Shown: piece after piece, positions 8,591-21,535 of the stretch
Layout of the letters: every line of letters starts with the position of its first letter
Numbering within the stretch: position 1 is the first letter of the stretch
Assembly (NCBI GenBank): GCA_937888805.1
Contig: CALBEY010000080.1
Span: 1-48,214, forward strand
Length of the DNA stretch: 48,214 nt
Reading direction: 5' to 3'
Origin: an uncultured Burkholderiaceae bacterium
GTDB lineage: Bacteria; Pseudomonadota; Gammaproteobacteria; Burkholderiales; Burkholderiaceae_B
Notes under the pieces: model-generated
The model's database searches: none
Told to the model about the DNA's origin: nothing
What the model saw: the letters and a program-made list of their open reading frames with translations, nothing else
Made by a program: the position numbers and the translations under genes

Positions 8591-8896
8591 GTGGCAAAAC
8601 TTTCATTAATTAATCGTGACATCAAGCGCGCCAAGCTAGCTGAGAAGTACGCTCCCAAGCGTGCGGCGCTCAAAGCAGTCATCGGCGATATGTCCAAGTC
8701 GGACGAAGAACGTTACGAGGCACGCCTTAAGTTGCAACAATTGCCTCGCAATTCAAACCCCACTCGCCAGCGTAGCCGCTGCGCGATCACTGGCCGGCCC
8801 CGCGGAGTTTTCCGTAAGTTCGGTTTGGCTCGCAACAAACTGCGCGATTTGGCCATGAAGGGTGAAATTCCCGGCATGACCAAGGCCAGCTGGTAG
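8591..8896 (+). CDS. rpsN: 30S ribosomal protein S14, zinc-free type
   Basis: The gene starts with GTG (8591) preceded by GAGGGCGATGAC. The 101-residue product has the [20 protein letters not shown] and [26 protein letters not shown] motifs of S14. It is the long form without the CXXC zinc knuckle, so it does not need zinc. It lies between rplE and rpsH, as in most proteobacteria. Confidence 0.96.
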   Translation: MAKLSLINRDIKRAKLAEKYAPKRAALKAVIGDMSKSDEERYEARLKLQQLPRNSNPTRQRSRCAITGRPRGVFRKFGLARNKLRDLAMKGEIPGMTKASW

Positions 8897-8907
8897 GAGA
8901 ATAAAAC

Positions 8908-9303
8908 ATGAGCATGAGCGACCCGATCGCCGATATGCTGACCCGCATTCGCAATGCGCAGCAGGTGGACAAACCCACAGTTACCATGCCTTGCTCTAAG
9001 GTTAAGGTAGCCATCGCCAACGTTCTCAAAGACGAAGGCTACATTGATGGTTACCAAATCAAGGGCACGCAGACCAAACCTGAGCTTGAAATTGCGCTTA
9101 AGTATTATGCTGGCCGTCCAGTGATTGAACGCATAGAGCGAGTTTCACGCCCCGGTTTGCGTATTTACAAAAACCGCACCAGCATCCCGCAAGTGATGAA
9201 TGGGTTGGGAGTGGCCATTGTTTCGACGTCACATGGTGTGATGACTGACCGTAAGGCTCGGGCAACCGGCGTCGGCGGTGAAGTTCTCTGCTACGTGGCC
9301 TAA
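8908..9303 (+). CDS. rpsH: 30S ribosomal protein S8
   Basis: S8 (131 residues) is a primary 16S binder and the translational repressor of the spc operon in E. coli. [14 protein letters not shown], the [23 protein letters not shown] middle and the [20 protein letters not shown] end match well. The first ATG (8908) is preceded by TAGGAGAATAAAAC; a second ATG two codons later is an alternative. Confidence 0.96.
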   Translation: MSMSDPIADMLTRIRNAQQVDKPTVTMPCSKVKVAIANVLKDEGYIDGYQIKGTQTKPELEIALKYYAGRPVIERIERVSRPGLRIYKNRTSIPQVMNGLGVAIVSTSHGVMTDRKARATGVGGEVLCYVA

Positions 9304-9313
9304 GGAGAAGCAC

Positions 9314-9847
9314 ATGTCACGCATTGCAAAATATCCTGTTGAATTGCCGAAAGGTGTTGAGGCAACGATCCATCCGGAAGCGATTACGGTTAAAGGTCCC
9401 TTGGGATCACTAACACAAGCGCTAAATGGTGATGTGATTGTCAACCAAGACGCTGGAAAATTGTCGTTTATTGTTGCCAATGATTCTCGTCAAGCCAAAG
9501 CCATGTCAGGAACACTTCGCGCACTGGTTGCGAACATGGTTACTGGCGTCAGTCAAGGCTTTGAGCGTCGGTTGAATTTGATCGGTGTTGGTTATCGCGC
9601 CCAAGTCCAGGGAACACAAGTTAAGCTGCAGTTGGGCTTTTCACACGACATTTCCCATCCGCTGCCAGACGGCGTCAAGGCAGAGTGCCCGACACAAACC
9701 GAAGTGGTTTTGAAAGGTTTTGATAAACAAGTGGTTGGCCAGGTCGCAGCTGAGATTCGTGCGTACCGCCCTCCTGAGCCTTATAAAGGCAAGGGCGTGC
9801 GTTACGCTGACGAGCGGGTTGTGATCAAGGAAACCAAGAAGAAATAA
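9314..9847 (+). CDS. rplF: 50S ribosomal protein L6
   Basis: L6 (177 residues, equal to E. coli) binds near the sarcin-ricin loop and the factor-binding site. [15 protein letters not shown] starts at the ATG 9314, with TAAGGAGAA six to ten bases upstream overlapping the rpsH stop. An in-frame ATG at 9278 inside rpsH would add 12 unnatural residues and is rejected. [19 protein letters not shown] is the family signature near the C-terminus. Confidence 0.97.
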   Translation: MSRIAKYPVELPKGVEATIHPEAITVKGPLGSLTQALNGDVIVNQDAGKLSFIVANDSRQAKAMSGTLRALVANMVTGVSQGFERRLNLIGVGYRAQVQGTQVKLQLGFSHDISHPLPDGVKAECPTQTEVVLKGFDKQVVGQVAAEIRAYRPPEPYKGKGVRYADERVVIKETKKK

Positions 9848-9868
9848 CCGCGCCGACGAGGATAGATC

Positions 9869-10234
9869 ATGGATAAGAAAATTAGTCGTATGCGTCGCGC
9901 CATACCAACTCGACGCAAGATTGCAGAGTTGCGCGTGAACAGACTCACAGTGTTTCGTTCTAATCAACACATTTACGCGGCGATCATTTCGCCTGAGGGT
10001 AACACCGTGTTGGTTTCAGCCTCTACGGTTGAAGCGGAAGTACGTCAACAGTTGGCAGGTCAAACGGGTCAAGGCGGTAATGCCGCTGCAGCGAGTTTGG
10101 TTGGTAAGCGTGTGGCAGAAAAAGCAAAGGCAGCGGGTATTGAGTTGGTTGCGTTTGACCGCTCAGGCTTTCGGTATCACGGTCGCGTTAAGGCGTTGGC
10201 CGAGGCGGCTCGTGAAGCCGGTCTTAAGTTTTAA
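9869..10234 (+). CDS. rplR: 50S ribosomal protein L18
   Basis: L18 (121 residues) carries 5S rRNA into the central protuberance. The basic N-terminus, [25 protein letters not shown] and the [24 protein letters not shown] end are canonical. AGGATAGATC precedes the ATG. It sits between rplF and rpsE in the standard spc order. Confidence 0.96.
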   Translation: MDKKISRMRRAIPTRRKIAELRVNRLTVFRSNQHIYAAIISPEGNTVLVSASTVEAEVRQQLAGQTGQGGNAAAASLVGKRVAEKAKAAGIELVAFDRSGFRYHGRVKALAEAAREAGLKF

Positions 10235-10249
10235 GCGAGGATAGGTCAA

Positions 10250-10768
10250 ATGGCTAAAGTACAAGGCAAGAGTGCCGCGGAAGAGCGCGACGACGGTTTT
10301 CGCGAGAAAATGATTGCGGTTAACCGTGTCAGCAAAGTTGTCAAGGGTGGTCGTACCATGAGCTTTGCGGCGTTGACAGTTGTCGGTGACGGCGATGGTC
10401 GCGTTGGTATGGGCAAAGGCAAGGCGCGTGAAGTGCCAGTCGCCGTCCAAAAAGCAATGGAACAAGCGCGTCGCGAATTATTCAAAGTGCCACTCAAAAA
10501 TGGAACGGTTTTCCATCAAGTTGTTGGTCGTCATGGCGCATCGAAAGTTTGGATAGCGCCAGCTGCAGAAGGTACTGGCGTTATTGCTGGCGGCCCAATG
10601 CGCGCCATCTTTGAAGTAATGGGCGTGCGTAACGTTGTGGCAAAGAGCTTGGGTTCAAGCAACCCTTATAACTTGGTGCGCGCCACATTAAACGGTTTGC
10701 GTGCGGCAGTCACGCCATCTGAAATTGCGGCCAAGCGCGGCAAAACTGTTGAAGAGATTTTGGGGTAA
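10250..10768 (+). CDS. rpsE: 30S ribosomal protein S5
   Basis: S5 (172 residues) helps control decoding accuracy and mRNA unwinding. The double-stranded-RNA-binding-like N-terminal domain with [20 protein letters not shown] (about 23-42) and [21 protein letters not shown], and the C-terminal [18 protein letters not shown], are intact. Length is near normal. It begins 16 bases after rplR with GAGGATAGG upstream. Confidence 0.97.
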   Translation: MAKVQGKSAAEERDDGFREKMIAVNRVSKVVKGGRTMSFAALTVVGDGDGRVGMGKGKAREVPVAVQKAMEQARRELFKVPLKNGTVFHQVVGRHGASKVWIAPAAEGTGVIAGGPMRAIFEVMGVRNVVAKSLGSSNPYNLVRATLNGLRAAVTPSEIAAKRGKTVEEILG

Positions 10769-10771
10769 GTC

Positions 10772-10957
10772 ATGGCAGAAAAGCAATTGAAAGTAACGCT
10801 TGTGCGTTCAGTCATCGGCACCAGAGAGTCGCACCGTGCAACGGTTCGTGGACTTGGTTTGCGCGGTTTGAACAGCTCACGAGTACTCATTGATACGCCC
10901 GAAGTCAGAGGGATGATCCGCAAAGTGGATTATTTGGTCACTGTCTCGGAAGTCTGA
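10772..10957 (+). CDS. rpmD: 50S ribosomal protein L30
   Basis: This 61-residue protein matches bacterial L30: [22 protein letters not shown], then [29 protein letters not shown]. It starts four bases after the rpsE stop with TGGGGTAAG upstream. L30 is a short surface protein of the 50S subunit. Confidence 0.96.
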   Translation: MAEKQLKVTLVRSVIGTRESHRATVRGLGLRGLNSSRVLIDTPEVRGMIRKVDYLVTVSEV

Positions 10958-10968
10958 AAGGAAACACC

Positions 10969-11409
10969 ATGTCGGACATGCAACTAAATACGATTCAGCC
11001 AGCCGAAGGCTCAACACACGCCAAGCGTCGTGTTGGTCGCGGTATTGGTTCTGGTTTGGGTAAGACAGCGGGTCGCGGTCACAAAGGCCAAAAATCCCGT
11101 TCAGGCGGTTTTCATAAGGTCGGTTTTGAGGGTGGTCAAATGCCGATGCATCGCCGCTTGCCAAAGCGTGGCTTTACATCGCGTGATCAGCATTTACACG
11201 CTCAAGTCAGATTATCGGACTTGCAAAAGCTGCCCGTTGATCTCATTGACGTGCAAGTATTGAAGCAGGCTGGTGTTATTGGCCAGGCCGTTAAGTTTGT
11301 CAAAGTTTTTAAATCGGGCGAACTCAGCCGCAAAGTGTCTTTACAAGGCATGGGTGTTACGGTTGGGGCCAAGGCTGCTATTGAAGCTGCCGGCGGCACA
11401 ATTGCTTAA
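10969..11409 (+). CDS. rplO: 50S ribosomal protein L15
   Basis: L15 (146 residues) is a late-assembly 50S protein. The Gly-rich basic segment [28 protein letters not shown] (in part), [17 protein letters not shown] and the C-terminal [16 protein letters not shown] are diagnostic. Its stop is followed 14 bases later by the TTG start of secY. Confidence 0.96.
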   Translation: MSDMQLNTIQPAEGSTHAKRRVGRGIGSGLGKTAGRGHKGQKSRSGGFHKVGFEGGQMPMHRRLPKRGFTSRDQHLHAQVRLSDLQKLPVDLIDVQVLKQAGVIGQAVKFVKVFKSGELSRKVSLQGMGVTVGAKAAIEAAGGTIA

Positions 11410-11423
11410 GGACGGAGCTTCGA

Positions 11424-12746
11424 TTGGTTACACAGGCATTAGGTAAGTCAGGACCCCGCTACGGTGACTTAGGTCGCCGTCTCGGCTTCCTTGTGCTGGC
11501 GTTGGTTGTTTACCGTTTGGGTACACACATCCCAGTCCCTGGAATTAATCCTGAAGTCCTCGCTGATTTGTTTCAGCAAAACGAAGGTGGCATATTGGGT
11601 TTATTCAATATGTTCTCCGGCGGCGCCCTGTCTCGCTTTTCGATCTTTGCTTTAGGCATCATGCCTTATATTTCTGCCTCGATCATCATGCAGTTGATGA
11701 CCGTTGTATCGCCAACGCTTGAAGCCATTAAGAAAGAAGGCGAGGCGGGCCGTCGCAAAATTACGCAATACACGCGTTATGGCACGCTTGTTTTGGCGCT
11801 GGTCCAGTCGGTTGGTATTTCGGTTGCTTTGGAGGCCCAGCCGGGTTTGGTCATTGAGCCAGGTCCGTTATTTAGTTTGACTTCGGTTGTTACATTAGTG
11901 ACTGGCACCATGTTTTTGATGTGGCTTGGCGAACAAATCACAGAGCGCGGTATTGGTAACGGCATTTCTATCATCATCTTTGCCGGTATCGTGGCAGGTC
12001 TTCCTGCTGCCATGGCTGGATTATTTGATTTGGTTCGAACCAATGCGATGTCAACATTGTCTGCATTGTTTATTTTGGCTGTTGTTGTTTTGGTCACAGC
12101 CTTTGTGGTATTGGTGGAGCGCGGTCAACGCAAAATCACGGTTAACTACGCCAAGCGCCAGGTTGGTAATAAGATGTATGGTGGGCAAACGTCTCACTTA
12201 CCGCTCAAATTAAACATGGCTGGCGTCATACCACCGATTTTTGCATCGTCAATTATTCTTTTTCCGGCCACAGTCAGCAGCTGGTTTGCCAGTGGTGAGA
12301 ATTTAAGTTGGTTGGGTGATATCGCTGCTGCACTAGCACCCCGCCAGCCGCTCTATATTACTTTATATGCGACTGCGATCATTTTCTTCTGTTTCTTTTA
12401 CACGGCCTTGGTTTTTAACAGCCGCGAAACAGCTGATAATTTGAAGCGCAGTGGGGCGTTCATTCCTGGGATTCGACCTGGTGATCAGACCGCTCGATTT
12501 GTCGATCGGATATTGACTCGTCTGACGTTGGCTGGTGCACTTTACATCACACTGGTCTGCTTATTGCCTGAGTTTTTAGTAATGCGCTGGAACGTACCAT
12601 TTTATTTTGGTGGTACGTCCCTCTTAATCATTGTGATTGTGACCATGGATTTCATGGCGCAGGTTCAGGCCTACATGATGTCCCACCAGTACGATTCTCT
12701 GCTCAAGAAGGCAAACTTCAAGGGCGGGAATGTACCAACGAGATAA
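11424..12746 (+). CDS. secY: preprotein translocase subunit SecY
   Basis: SecY is the channel of the Sec translocon in the inner membrane. The 440-residue product shows ten hydrophobic spans, the plug-region signature [22 protein letters not shown] and the cytoplasmic loop with [10 protein letters not shown] at the end. Translation starts at TTG (11424), six bases after GGAG (11414-11417); the start residues precede a typical [20 protein letters not shown]. The rare start codon may set a low expression level relative to the r-proteins. It follows rplO as usual. Confidence 0.96.
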   Translation: MVTQALGKSGPRYGDLGRRLGFLVLALVVYRLGTHIPVPGINPEVLADLFQQNEGGILGLFNMFSGGALSRFSIFALGIMPYISASIIMQLMTVVSPTLEAIKKEGEAGRRKITQYTRYGTLVLALVQSVGISVALEAQPGLVIEPGPLFSLTSVVTLVTGTMFLMWLGEQITERGIGNGISIIIFAGIVAGLPAAMAGLFDLVRTNAMSTLSALFILAVVVLVTAFVVLVERGQRKITVNYAKRQVGNKMYGGQTSHLPLKLNMAGVIPPIFASSIILFPATVSSWFASGENLSWLGDIAAALAPRQPLYITLYATAIIFFCFFYTALVFNSRETADNLKRSGAFIPGIRPGDQTARFVDRILTRLTLAGALYITLVCLLPEFLVMRWNVPFYFGGTSLLIIVIVTMDFMAQVQAYMMSHQYDSLLKKANFKGGNVPTR

Positions 12747-12753
12747 GCGATAG

Positions 12754-12972
12754 ATGTCAAAGGACGATGTTATACAAATGCAGGGGGAGGTCGTTGAAAA
12801 CCTTCCAAACGCGACATTCCGTGTCAAGCTAGAGAACGGCCATGTGGTTTTGGGTCATATCTCCGGCAAGATGCGTATGCACTACATCCGGATTCTGCCG
12901 GGCGATAAGGTCACAGTGGAACTAACACCCTACGATCTTTCACGAGCCAGAATCGTTTTTCGTTCCAAGTGA
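12754..12972 (+). CDS. infA: translation initiation factor IF-1
   Basis: The 72-residue protein is an S1-type OB fold with the IF-1 hallmarks [36 protein letters not shown] and [17 protein letters not shown]-1 occupies the 30S A site during initiation. It begins seven bases after the secY stop. Its place between secY and rpmJ is usual in betaproteobacteria. Confidence 0.96.
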   Translation: MSKDDVIQMQGEVVENLPNATFRVKLENGHVVLGHISGKMRMHYIRILPGDKVTVELTPYDLSRARIVFRSK

Positions 12973-13002
12973 ACGAGCAGCGTATATAACTAGGAGTCAA
13001 CC

Positions 13003-13116
13003 ATGAAAGTAATGGCATCGGTTAAAAGGATTTGCAGAAATTGCAAAGTTATTAAACGCCACGGCGTGGTACGTGTGATTTGCACCGATCCCCGTCACAA
13101 GCAGCGCCAAGGTTAA
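13003..13116 (+). CDS. rpmJ: 50S ribosomal protein L36, zinc-ribbon form
   Basis: A 37-codon frame starting at ATG 13003 encodes a product beginning [20 protein letters not shown]. Cys11, Cys14, Cys27 and His32 make the CXXC...C...H zinc ribbon, so this is the zinc-dependent type of L36. TAGGAG lies six to seven bases before the start. L36 binds near the base of the L7/L12 stalk. A zinc-free L36 paralogue, induced under zinc shortage in some bacteria, is not in this window. Confidence 0.96.
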
Positions 13117-13151
13117 TCTTGGTCGTGAACGTATTTATCTGAGGAAAAGCC

Positions 13152-13517
13152 ATGGCCCGTATTGCTGGCATCAACATTCCACCCCATCAGCACGCTGAGA
13201 TTGGTCTCACGGCTATATTTGGGATTGGGCGCACCCGTGCTCGCAAGATTTGCGAAGCGGCTGGTGTGCCACTTTCAAAAAAAGTCAAAGACCTTGACGA
13301 CACCGAGCTTGAAAAAATACGTGAACACGTCGGTGTGTTTGCTGTCGAGGGTGACCTTCGCCGTGAGGTGCAATTGTCAATCAAGCGTTTGATTGATTTG
13401 GGTACTTACCGTGGTCTGCGACACAAACGTGGTCTTCCTGTTCGTGGCCAACGAACCCGTACGAATGCACGGACTCGTAAAGGTCCTCGTCGTGCTGCGG
13501 CTAGCCTTAAGAAATAA
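13152..13517 (+). CDS. rpsM: 30S ribosomal protein S13
   Basis: S13 (121 residues) sits in the 30S head and bridges to the 50[27 protein letters not shown] (in part), the helix-two-turns-helix and the [25 protein letters not shown] tail are canonical. It opens the alpha operon; GAGGAAAAGCC precedes the ATG, 35 bases after rpmJ. Confidence 0.97.
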   Translation: MARIAGINIPPHQHAEIGLTAIFGIGRTRARKICEAAGVPLSKKVKDLDDTELEKIREHVGVFAVEGDLRREVQLSIKRLIDLGTYRGLRHKRGLPVRGQRTRTNARTRKGPRRAAASLKK

Positions 13518-13530
13518 GGGGATATAGAAA

Positions 13531-13929
13531 ATGGCAAAAGCCAGTACTGGCGCATCCCGTGTGCGCAAGAAAATCAAAAAAAATGTCGCGGACGGGATTG
13601 CTCACGTTCACGCCTCGTTTAACAACACGATCATCACGATCACCGATCGCCAAGGCAATGCGTTGTCTTGGGCGACCTCTGGCGGCGCTGGTTTCAAGGG
13701 TTCGCGTAAATCGACACCCTTTGCTGCGCAAGTTGCTGCTGAGTCAGCGGGTCGTGTGGCTATTGAGTGTGGTATCAAAACGCTTGAAGTTCGCATCAAG
13801 GGCCCCGGTCCTGGTCGTGAATCTTCAGTTCGCGCTTTGAACGCACTTGGTATTAAGATTTCCAGCATTGCGGATATCACACCCGTTCCTCACAACGGCT
13901 GCCGTCCGCCCAAGCGTCGTCGGATCTAA
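13531..13929 (+). CDS. rpsK: 30S ribosomal protein S11
   Basis: S11 (132 residues) forms the platform near the E site. The core [21 protein letters not shown], the ARRA-like [12 protein letters not shown] helix and the conserved C-terminal [18 protein letters not shown] are intact. It lies 13 bases after rpsM with AAGGGGATA upstream. Confidence 0.97.
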   Translation: MAKASTGASRVRKKIKKNVADGIAHVHASFNNTIITITDRQGNALSWATSGGAGFKGSRKSTPFAAQVAAESAGRVAIECGIKTLEVRIKGPGPGRESSVRALNALGIKISSIADITPVPHNGCRPPKRRRI

Positions 13930-13940
13930 GGGAAATATAA

Positions 13941-14564
13941 ATGGCACGTTATACCGGACCCAAATGTAAGCTTTCGCGTCGCGAAGGTACCGATTTATTT
14001 TTGAAAAGCGCTCGTCGTCCACTTGAATCCAAATGCAAGTTTGATTCAAAGCCTGGACAGCATGGTCGCACTTCAGGCGCTCGCACGTCGGACTACGGTC
14101 TGCAATTGCGCGAGAAGCAAAAACTCAAGCGAATGTATGGCGTTCTGGAAAAACAGTTCCGCAAATATTTCGTTGAGGCCGAACGTCGCCAAGGCAATAC
14201 GGGTGAAACACTGATTCAATTACTTGAGTCGCGCCTTGATAACGTTGTGTATCGCATGGGTTTTGGTTCAACCCGCGCTGAAGCCCGTCAACTGGTGGCA
14301 CACCGTGCTATTGAAATGAACGGACGCACGGCTGACGTGCCTTCGATGATGGTTAAAGCTGGTGATGTTGTGACCATTCGAGAAAAAGCAAAGAAACAAC
14401 TTCGTATCAAAGAATCAATTGACTTGGCCACTGGTATGGGCCTGCCACAATGGGTACAAGTTGACACAACCGCTTTATCAGGTGTGTTCAAGCAGGTTCC
14501 AGACCGTGCTGATGTTGCTCGTGACATTAATGAATCAATGGTCGTTGAACTGTATTCACGCTAA
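13941..14564 (+). CDS. rpsD: 30S ribosomal protein S4
   Basis: S4 (207 residues) initiates 30S assembly and, in E. coli, represses the alpha operon. [19 protein letters not shown], the S4 RNA-binding fold with [14 protein letters not shown] and [14 protein letters not shown], and the C-terminal VVELYSR match. Only Cys9 and Cys32 are present near the N-terminus, so it is the zinc-free form. It is followed by an 82-base spacer with a GC hairpin before rpoA. Confidence 0.97.
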   Translation: MARYTGPKCKLSRREGTDLFLKSARRPLESKCKFDSKPGQHGRTSGARTSDYGLQLREKQKLKRMYGVLEKQFRKYFVEAERRQGNTGETLIQLLESRLDNVVYRMGFGSTRAEARQLVAHRAIEMNGRTADVPSMMVKAGDVVTIREKAKKQLRIKESIDLATGMGLPQWVQVDTTALSGVFKQVPDRADVARDINESMVVELYSR

Positions 14565-14574
14565 TTACTGTAAC

Positions 14575-14588
14575 GGCGCCTTGGCGCC
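14575..14588 (+). promoter_or_regulatory. GC hairpin in the rpsD-rpoA spacer
   Basis: GGCGC (14575-14579) and GCGCC (14584-14588) pair around CTTG, extendable by AAC with GTT over a bulged A. Only a short T-run (14591-14593) follows, so it may be a weak attenuator that sets the rpoA:r-protein ratio, or a processing site. Function is inferred. Confidence 0.35.
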
Positions 14589-14646
14589 AGTTTCCATCAG
14601 CCTTATCGGTGTAACGAGCCGAGGGTATTGAATAAGGATTCGTCAA

Positions 14647-15633
14647 ATGTCTGTACAAGGTTTTTTGAAACCTCGCTCCATCGAGGTAGAAGCAGTGGGT
14701 CCTAACCATGCAAAAGTGATCATGGAGCCGTTTGAACGCGGTTTTGGACACACACTGGGTAATGCACTGCGCCGCATCTTGTTGTCATCAATGACAGGCT
14801 TTGCGCCAACAGAGGTGCAAATTACTGGTGTTGTGCACGAGTACTCAACGGTTCCGGGCGTTCGCGAGGATGTGGTTGACGTCTTACTTAACCTCAAAGG
14901 TATCGTATTCAAACTGAATACCCGCGATGAGGTATCACTTGTATTGCGTAAGCAAGGCGTGGGCCCTGTCTATGCGTCAGACATCGAGTTGCCACATGAT
15001 GTTGAGATCGTGAATCCTCATCACGTTATTGCGCACTTGACGGAGTCAGGTCGCATCGAAATGCAAATTAAAGTTGAGCGCGGTCGTGGGTATGTGCCGG
15101 GTAACGTTCGTGCTTTCCACGATGACCGCAGTCAGTCTATCGGCCGTATCGTTATGGACGCCTCGTTCAGTCCTGTGCGTCGAGTGAGCTATACCGTTGA
15201 AAATGCTCGGGTTGAGCAGCGTACAGATCTAGATAAACTTGTGCTTGATGTTGAAACCGATGGTGTGATTTCACCTGAAGAAGCGGTTCGTCAGTCTGCT
15301 CGTATTTTGATGGATCAAATCTCGGTTTTTGCAGCGCTTGAAGGTGCTGGCGATGCATTTGAAGCGCCAACACGCGGTGCGCCTCAGATCGACCCAGTGT
15401 TGTTGCGTCCAGTTGACGATTTAGAGTTGACGGTTCGCTCGGCAAACTGCTTAAAAGCTGAAAACATTTATTACATTGGTGACTTGATTCAACGCACAGA
15501 AAATGAGTTGTTGAAGACCCCTAACTTGGGTCGTAAGTCGTTAAATGAAATCAAAGAGGTGTTAGCGGCGCGCGGCTTGACACTTGGCATGAAGCTCGAA
15601 AACTGGCCACCTGTTGGCTTAGAAAGACCTTAA
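14647..15633 (+). CDS. rpoA: DNA-directed RNA polymerase alpha subunit
   Basis: The 328-residue alpha subunit seeds core RNA polymerase assembly and contacts UP elements and activators. The N-terminal dimerisation domain (about 1-232) contains [22 protein letters not shown] (in part) and [21 protein letters not shown]. The C-terminal domain (about 250-328) contains [23 protein letters not shown] and the [19 protein letters not shown] helix-hairpin-helix. Length is normal. It lies between rpsD and rplQ as in all proteobacteria. Confidence 0.98.
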   Translation: MSVQGFLKPRSIEVEAVGPNHAKVIMEPFERGFGHTLGNALRRILLSSMTGFAPTEVQITGVVHEYSTVPGVREDVVDVLLNLKGIVFKLNTRDEVSLVLRKQGVGPVYASDIELPHDVEIVNPHHVIAHLTESGRIEMQIKVERGRGYVPGNVRAFHDDRSQSIGRIVMDASFSPVRRVSYTVENARVEQRTDLDKLVLDVETDGVISPEEAVRQSARILMDQISVFAALEGAGDAFEAPTRGAPQIDPVLLRPVDDLELTVRSANCLKAENIYYIGDLIQRTENELLKTPNLGRKSLNEIKEVLAARGLTLGMKLENWPPVGLERP

Positions 15634-15657
15634 TAAACCATACCCCAATAAACCTGA

Positions 15658-15691
15658 ATCGCCCCGCAGCTTGGCTGATAGAAGAGGCGAT
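15658..15691 (+). promoter_or_regulatory. nested stem-loop in the rpoA-rplQ spacer
   Basis: ATCGCC (15658-15663) can pair with GGCGAT (15686-15691), enclosing an inner hairpin CAGC-TTG-GCTG (15667-15677). It lacks a T-run. It may influence rplQ translation or mRNA stability; this is a structural observation only. Confidence 0.3.
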
Positions 15692-15716
15692 CAATTAAGA
15701 TTCAAAAGGAAATACC

Positions 15717-16118
15717 ATGCGTCACGGACACGGATTACGTAAACTCAACCGAACCAGCAGTCATCGCCTGGCCATGTTTCGCAACATGTCTGTATCGTTG
15801 ATTATGCATGAGGCCATCAAAACGACTTTGCCAAAGGCCAAGTCGCTTCGTAAAGTCATCGAGCCCTTGATTACTCTTGGAAAAGAGCCATCGCTGGCAA
15901 ACAAGCGTTTGGCTTTTGCGCGTCTTCGTGATCGCGATGCAGTGGTCAAGTTATTTGCTGAAATCGGCCCTCGTTATGCTGAGCGTAACGGTGGTTACAC
16001 CCGAGTTTTGAAAATGGGTCACCGTCAAGGCGACAATGCACCGATGGCATTCATGGAACTCGTGGACCGCCCAGTAGTCGAAACCATGGCTGATACCTCT
16101 GGTGATGACAAAGAGTAA
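15717..16118 (+). CDS. rplQ: 50S ribosomal protein L17
   Basis: L17 starts [20 protein letters not shown] and contains the [15 protein letters not shown] and [32 protein letters not shown] motifs. At 133 residues it is only slightly longer than E. coli L17, by a short acidic tail. L17 binds 23S rRNA near the exit tunnel. It is the last gene of the alpha operon; AAAAGGAAATACC precedes the ATG and a perfect terminator follows. Confidence 0.97.
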   Translation: MRHGHGLRKLNRTSSHRLAMFRNMSVSLIMHEAIKTTLPKAKSLRKVIEPLITLGKEPSLANKRLAFARLRDRDAVVKLFAEIGPRYAERNGGYTRVLKMGHRQGDNAPMAFMELVDRPVVETMADTSGDDKE

Positions 16119-16142
16119 TTTCTCTTTTTGTTTGTTTGAATT

Positions 16143-16169
16143 CAAAAACGGGCCAAAGGCCCGTTTTTG
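16143..16169 (+). terminator. rho-independent terminator of the alpha operon
   Basis: CAAAAACGGGCC (16143-16154) pairs perfectly with GGCCCGTTTTTG (16158-16169) around AAA, followed by TTTT. It lies 24 bases after rplQ and separates the ribosomal block from cutA. Confidence 0.93.
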
Positions 16170-16282
16170 TTTTGACATCTAACGTAATGTCCCGATCCAT
16201 CGTCATACAATTTGATGTGTCACATGCTCAAAGGCAATTGACTGTTGCCGCGTTTGTTTTTCTTGTTGCGAAAACTGTTTGA

Positions 16283-16696
16283 ATGGATTTTGATGTGAAA
16301 TCAACCAATACTTCAAGCTCAGAAAGTCAGCGATCCAAAGACATTGTTGCGCCTGATCCCATGTGCGTGATGATATTGAGTACTGCACCCGACATTTTGT
16401 TGGCCAAGCGGATTGCACATATTCTTGTCGAAGAGCACTTGGCGGCTTGTGTGCAGCTGACACCACCAATGCTATCAGTCTATGAGTGGCAAGGTGAAGT
16501 TAAGGGTGATGAGGAAATTGGCATAGTCATCAAAACAAGCCGGGTTGTTGCCCGGCAAACAATTGATCGATTGGTTGAGTTACACCCTTATGAAATTCCC
16601 CAGGCCACGGTCGTGCCTCTGGTTGGTGGTTATTTTCCGTATTTGAGTTGGGTTAGCGAACAAACTCAGCCTCAATTTGGTGGCTTGTCTCGTTAA
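16283..16696 (+). CDS. cutA: divalent-cation tolerance protein CutA
   Basis: The product (137 residues) carries the CutA1 signature: AAKRIAHI-like helix, LAACVQLTPPMLSVYEWQGEVKGDEE and the LHPYEIPQATVVPL strand. CutA forms a trimeric ferredoxin-like fold related to PII proteins; it is linked to copper tolerance in E. coli but its exact role is unsettled. About 30 residues precede the usual start (near MCVMILSTAPD), so a later ATG at 16361 is possible. It overlaps the broadest dsbD frame and lies just upstream of dsbD, an arrangement also known in other proteobacteria. Confidence 0.9.
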   Translation: MDFDVKSTNTSSSESQRSKDIVAPDPMCVMILSTAPDILLAKRIAHILVEEHLAACVQLTPPMLSVYEWQGEVKGDEEIGIVIKTSRVVARQTIDRLVELHPYEIPQATVVPLVGGYFPYLSWVSEQTQPQFGGLSR

Positions 16697-16712
16697 AGGT
16701 GTTTTAAACGTC

Positions 16713-18631
16713 ATGCGATTGCCGCAACAGCTTTTTTCTTGGTTTCGTGGGTTGCTCTTTTTGGCTATTTGTGGCGCAGGCTTTGCTGCCCCAACAGTGG
16801 CTGCACAAGATTTCCTGGCACCTGAAAAAGCTTTTGCCATGACAGTGCGGCAAGTCTCACCGGAAGTGCTACTAATTACGTTTGATATTGCGCGTGGGTA
16901 CTACATGTATCGAGAGCGATTCGAACTGGAATCGCCTGATATCGCGCTAGATATCGCTGAAATTTCATTGCCTCCGGGGGAAGTCAAATTCGACCCCACC
17001 TTTGAAAAAAACATGGCATTGTTTTTTGGTCGTGTTGAATTTGCACTGCCCTTGCCCACTCAGTGGCCAAGTCCGGATCCCGCCGCCCTATTGACAATCA
17101 AAATCATCAGCCAGGGTTGTGCTGATGCGGGAATTTGTTATCCCCCAATGGCATCTGCAATTGTGTTGGCGAAGGCCACCGATGGTTACCAATTGGTCCA
17201 TCAACAAGCCATTGTTGATGATGAAAGGCCACTGCCGCAAACGTTGGCCAGTATGGTGGCTACCGCGCCAACAAGTGCATCCAGTGAAAGTGGTATACGT
17301 TGGCAAGCGTTGCTTGGCTCAAGTGATGACCAAGGATTTGTCGGGGCACTGGGCGGGGCTGCCACTTGGCAAGCCGTCGCACTCTTTTTTGTGCTGGGTG
17401 CTTTACTGGCCTTAACGCCCTGTGTCTTGCCAATGATACCGATTCTCTCCGTATTAATTGTTGGCCAAGGCGCGCCAGTTACGCGCGGGCGCGGCCTGGC
17501 TTTGGCTGCCGCCTACGTGTTTGGCATGTCGCTGATATACACCTTGCTCGGCGTACTTGCTGGTTTAAGCGGTGTGGGACTGGCGGCTTGGCTACAAACA
17601 CCCTGGGTACTGTCGGTTTTTGCAGTGTTTCTGCTTTTGTTTGGTCTGGCCATGTTTGATGTGATCCGATTGGAAATGCCAGGATCAGTACAAACGAAAT
17701 TGACACAGGCAGCGTCTTCTTTAAAAGGCGGTCGCGTTTGGGCTGCTTTTCTAATGGGCGCCATTTCGGCTTTGATTGTCGGCCCTTGTGTGGCGGCACC
17801 CCTAGCCGGGGCATTACTCTACATTTCTCAGTCCGGAGATATTGTGCTCGGAGGGAGTGTTTTGTTTGCAATGGCTTGGGGTATGGGCCTGCCATTGTTG
17901 GTGATGGGCGCTTCTGCGGGCACGCTGCTACCCAAGGCTGGTGCGTGGATGAATGGTGTCAAAGCATTCTTTGGCATGTTGTTGTTTGCCACAGCATGGT
18001 GGATGCTCAATCCGATCCTACCTGATTGGATCGAAATAGCAGGATGGGCTGCGTTGGCGGGCTTATCGGCCGTGTTGTTAGGGGCATTTGACCGGCTACC
18101 GGCACATTTGTCGCTTGGTTCTGCTATTCGAAAGACCCTGGGATTGATTCTTGCGTTGTTAACAATCGTGTGGATCGTTGGCTTGGCAAGCGGCGGTCGA
18201 TCCTTGTTTGAGCCGTTAAGTCACTTAACGGCGTCAAAATCGATCATTGTTGGGCAAGATGAGTCAACTCAGCGGCCCGTTTTTGAATACGTCAAAACCG
18301 TGCAGGCACTTGAACAACGCTTGGCCGCATCGACCCAACCGGTGATGCTCGACTTCTATGCGGATTGGTGTGTGTCGTGCAAAGAGATGGAACGCTTTAC
18401 GTTTTCTGATCCGATCGTGGCAGATAAGATGCGACAGATGCTTTTGTTAAAGGCCGATGTCACGGTTAACAACAGTGATGACCGCGCCTTGCTTAAGCGC
18501 TTTCGCTTGTTTGGACCGCCAGGGATCATTTTCTTTGAGCCGGGTGGCCACGAACTGAAACAAATACGCGTCGTGGGATTTCAGAACGCGACCAAATTTG
18601 CGGAAATTCTTGATCAAGTGATCGCAACCAA

Positions 18632-18635
<4 letters not shown>
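16713..18635 (+). CDS. dsbD: thiol:disulfide interchange protein DsbD
   Basis: DsbD moves electrons from cytoplasmic thioredoxin to periplasmic DsbC, DsbG and cytochrome c thioreductants. The start at ATG 16713 gives a signal peptide ending near TVAAQD. The periplasmic alpha domain has Cys136 and Cys142 (GCADAGICYPP). The eight-span beta domain has Cys237 (LTPCVLPMIP) and Cys359 (VGPCVAAPLAG). The C-terminal thioredoxin-like gamma domain has Cys553 and Cys556 (DWCVSCKEME). All six redox cysteines are present. At 640 residues it is slightly longer than E. coli DsbD. A GTG at 16677 is an alternative start but spoils the signal peptide. The next gene overlaps its stop. Confidence 0.96.
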
Positions 18636-21455
<2,820 letters not shown>

Positions 21456-21488
21456 AGCAGGGCTACCGAAGAAGTTAGACAGCTATTG

Positions 21489-21494
21489 TATAAT
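21489..21494 (+). promoter_or_regulatory. -10 element for the cytochrome c gene
   Basis: A perfect TATAAT lies 41 bases before the cytochrome c ATG. The -35 position 17 bases upstream (CCGAAG) is poor, so this promoter may need an activator. It lies in the short region divergent from engB. Confidence 0.4.
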
Positions 21495-21535
21495 CAAGCC
21501 GTTTGGAAAGGCGCCAAATCTCTCGAGGTTCACAA

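Noticed and set aside
16172..16211. promoter for cutA from TTGACA (16172-16177) and TACAAT (16206-16211)
   Set aside because: The two hexamers are 28 bases apart, too far to act together; neither has a good partner at 16-18 bases.
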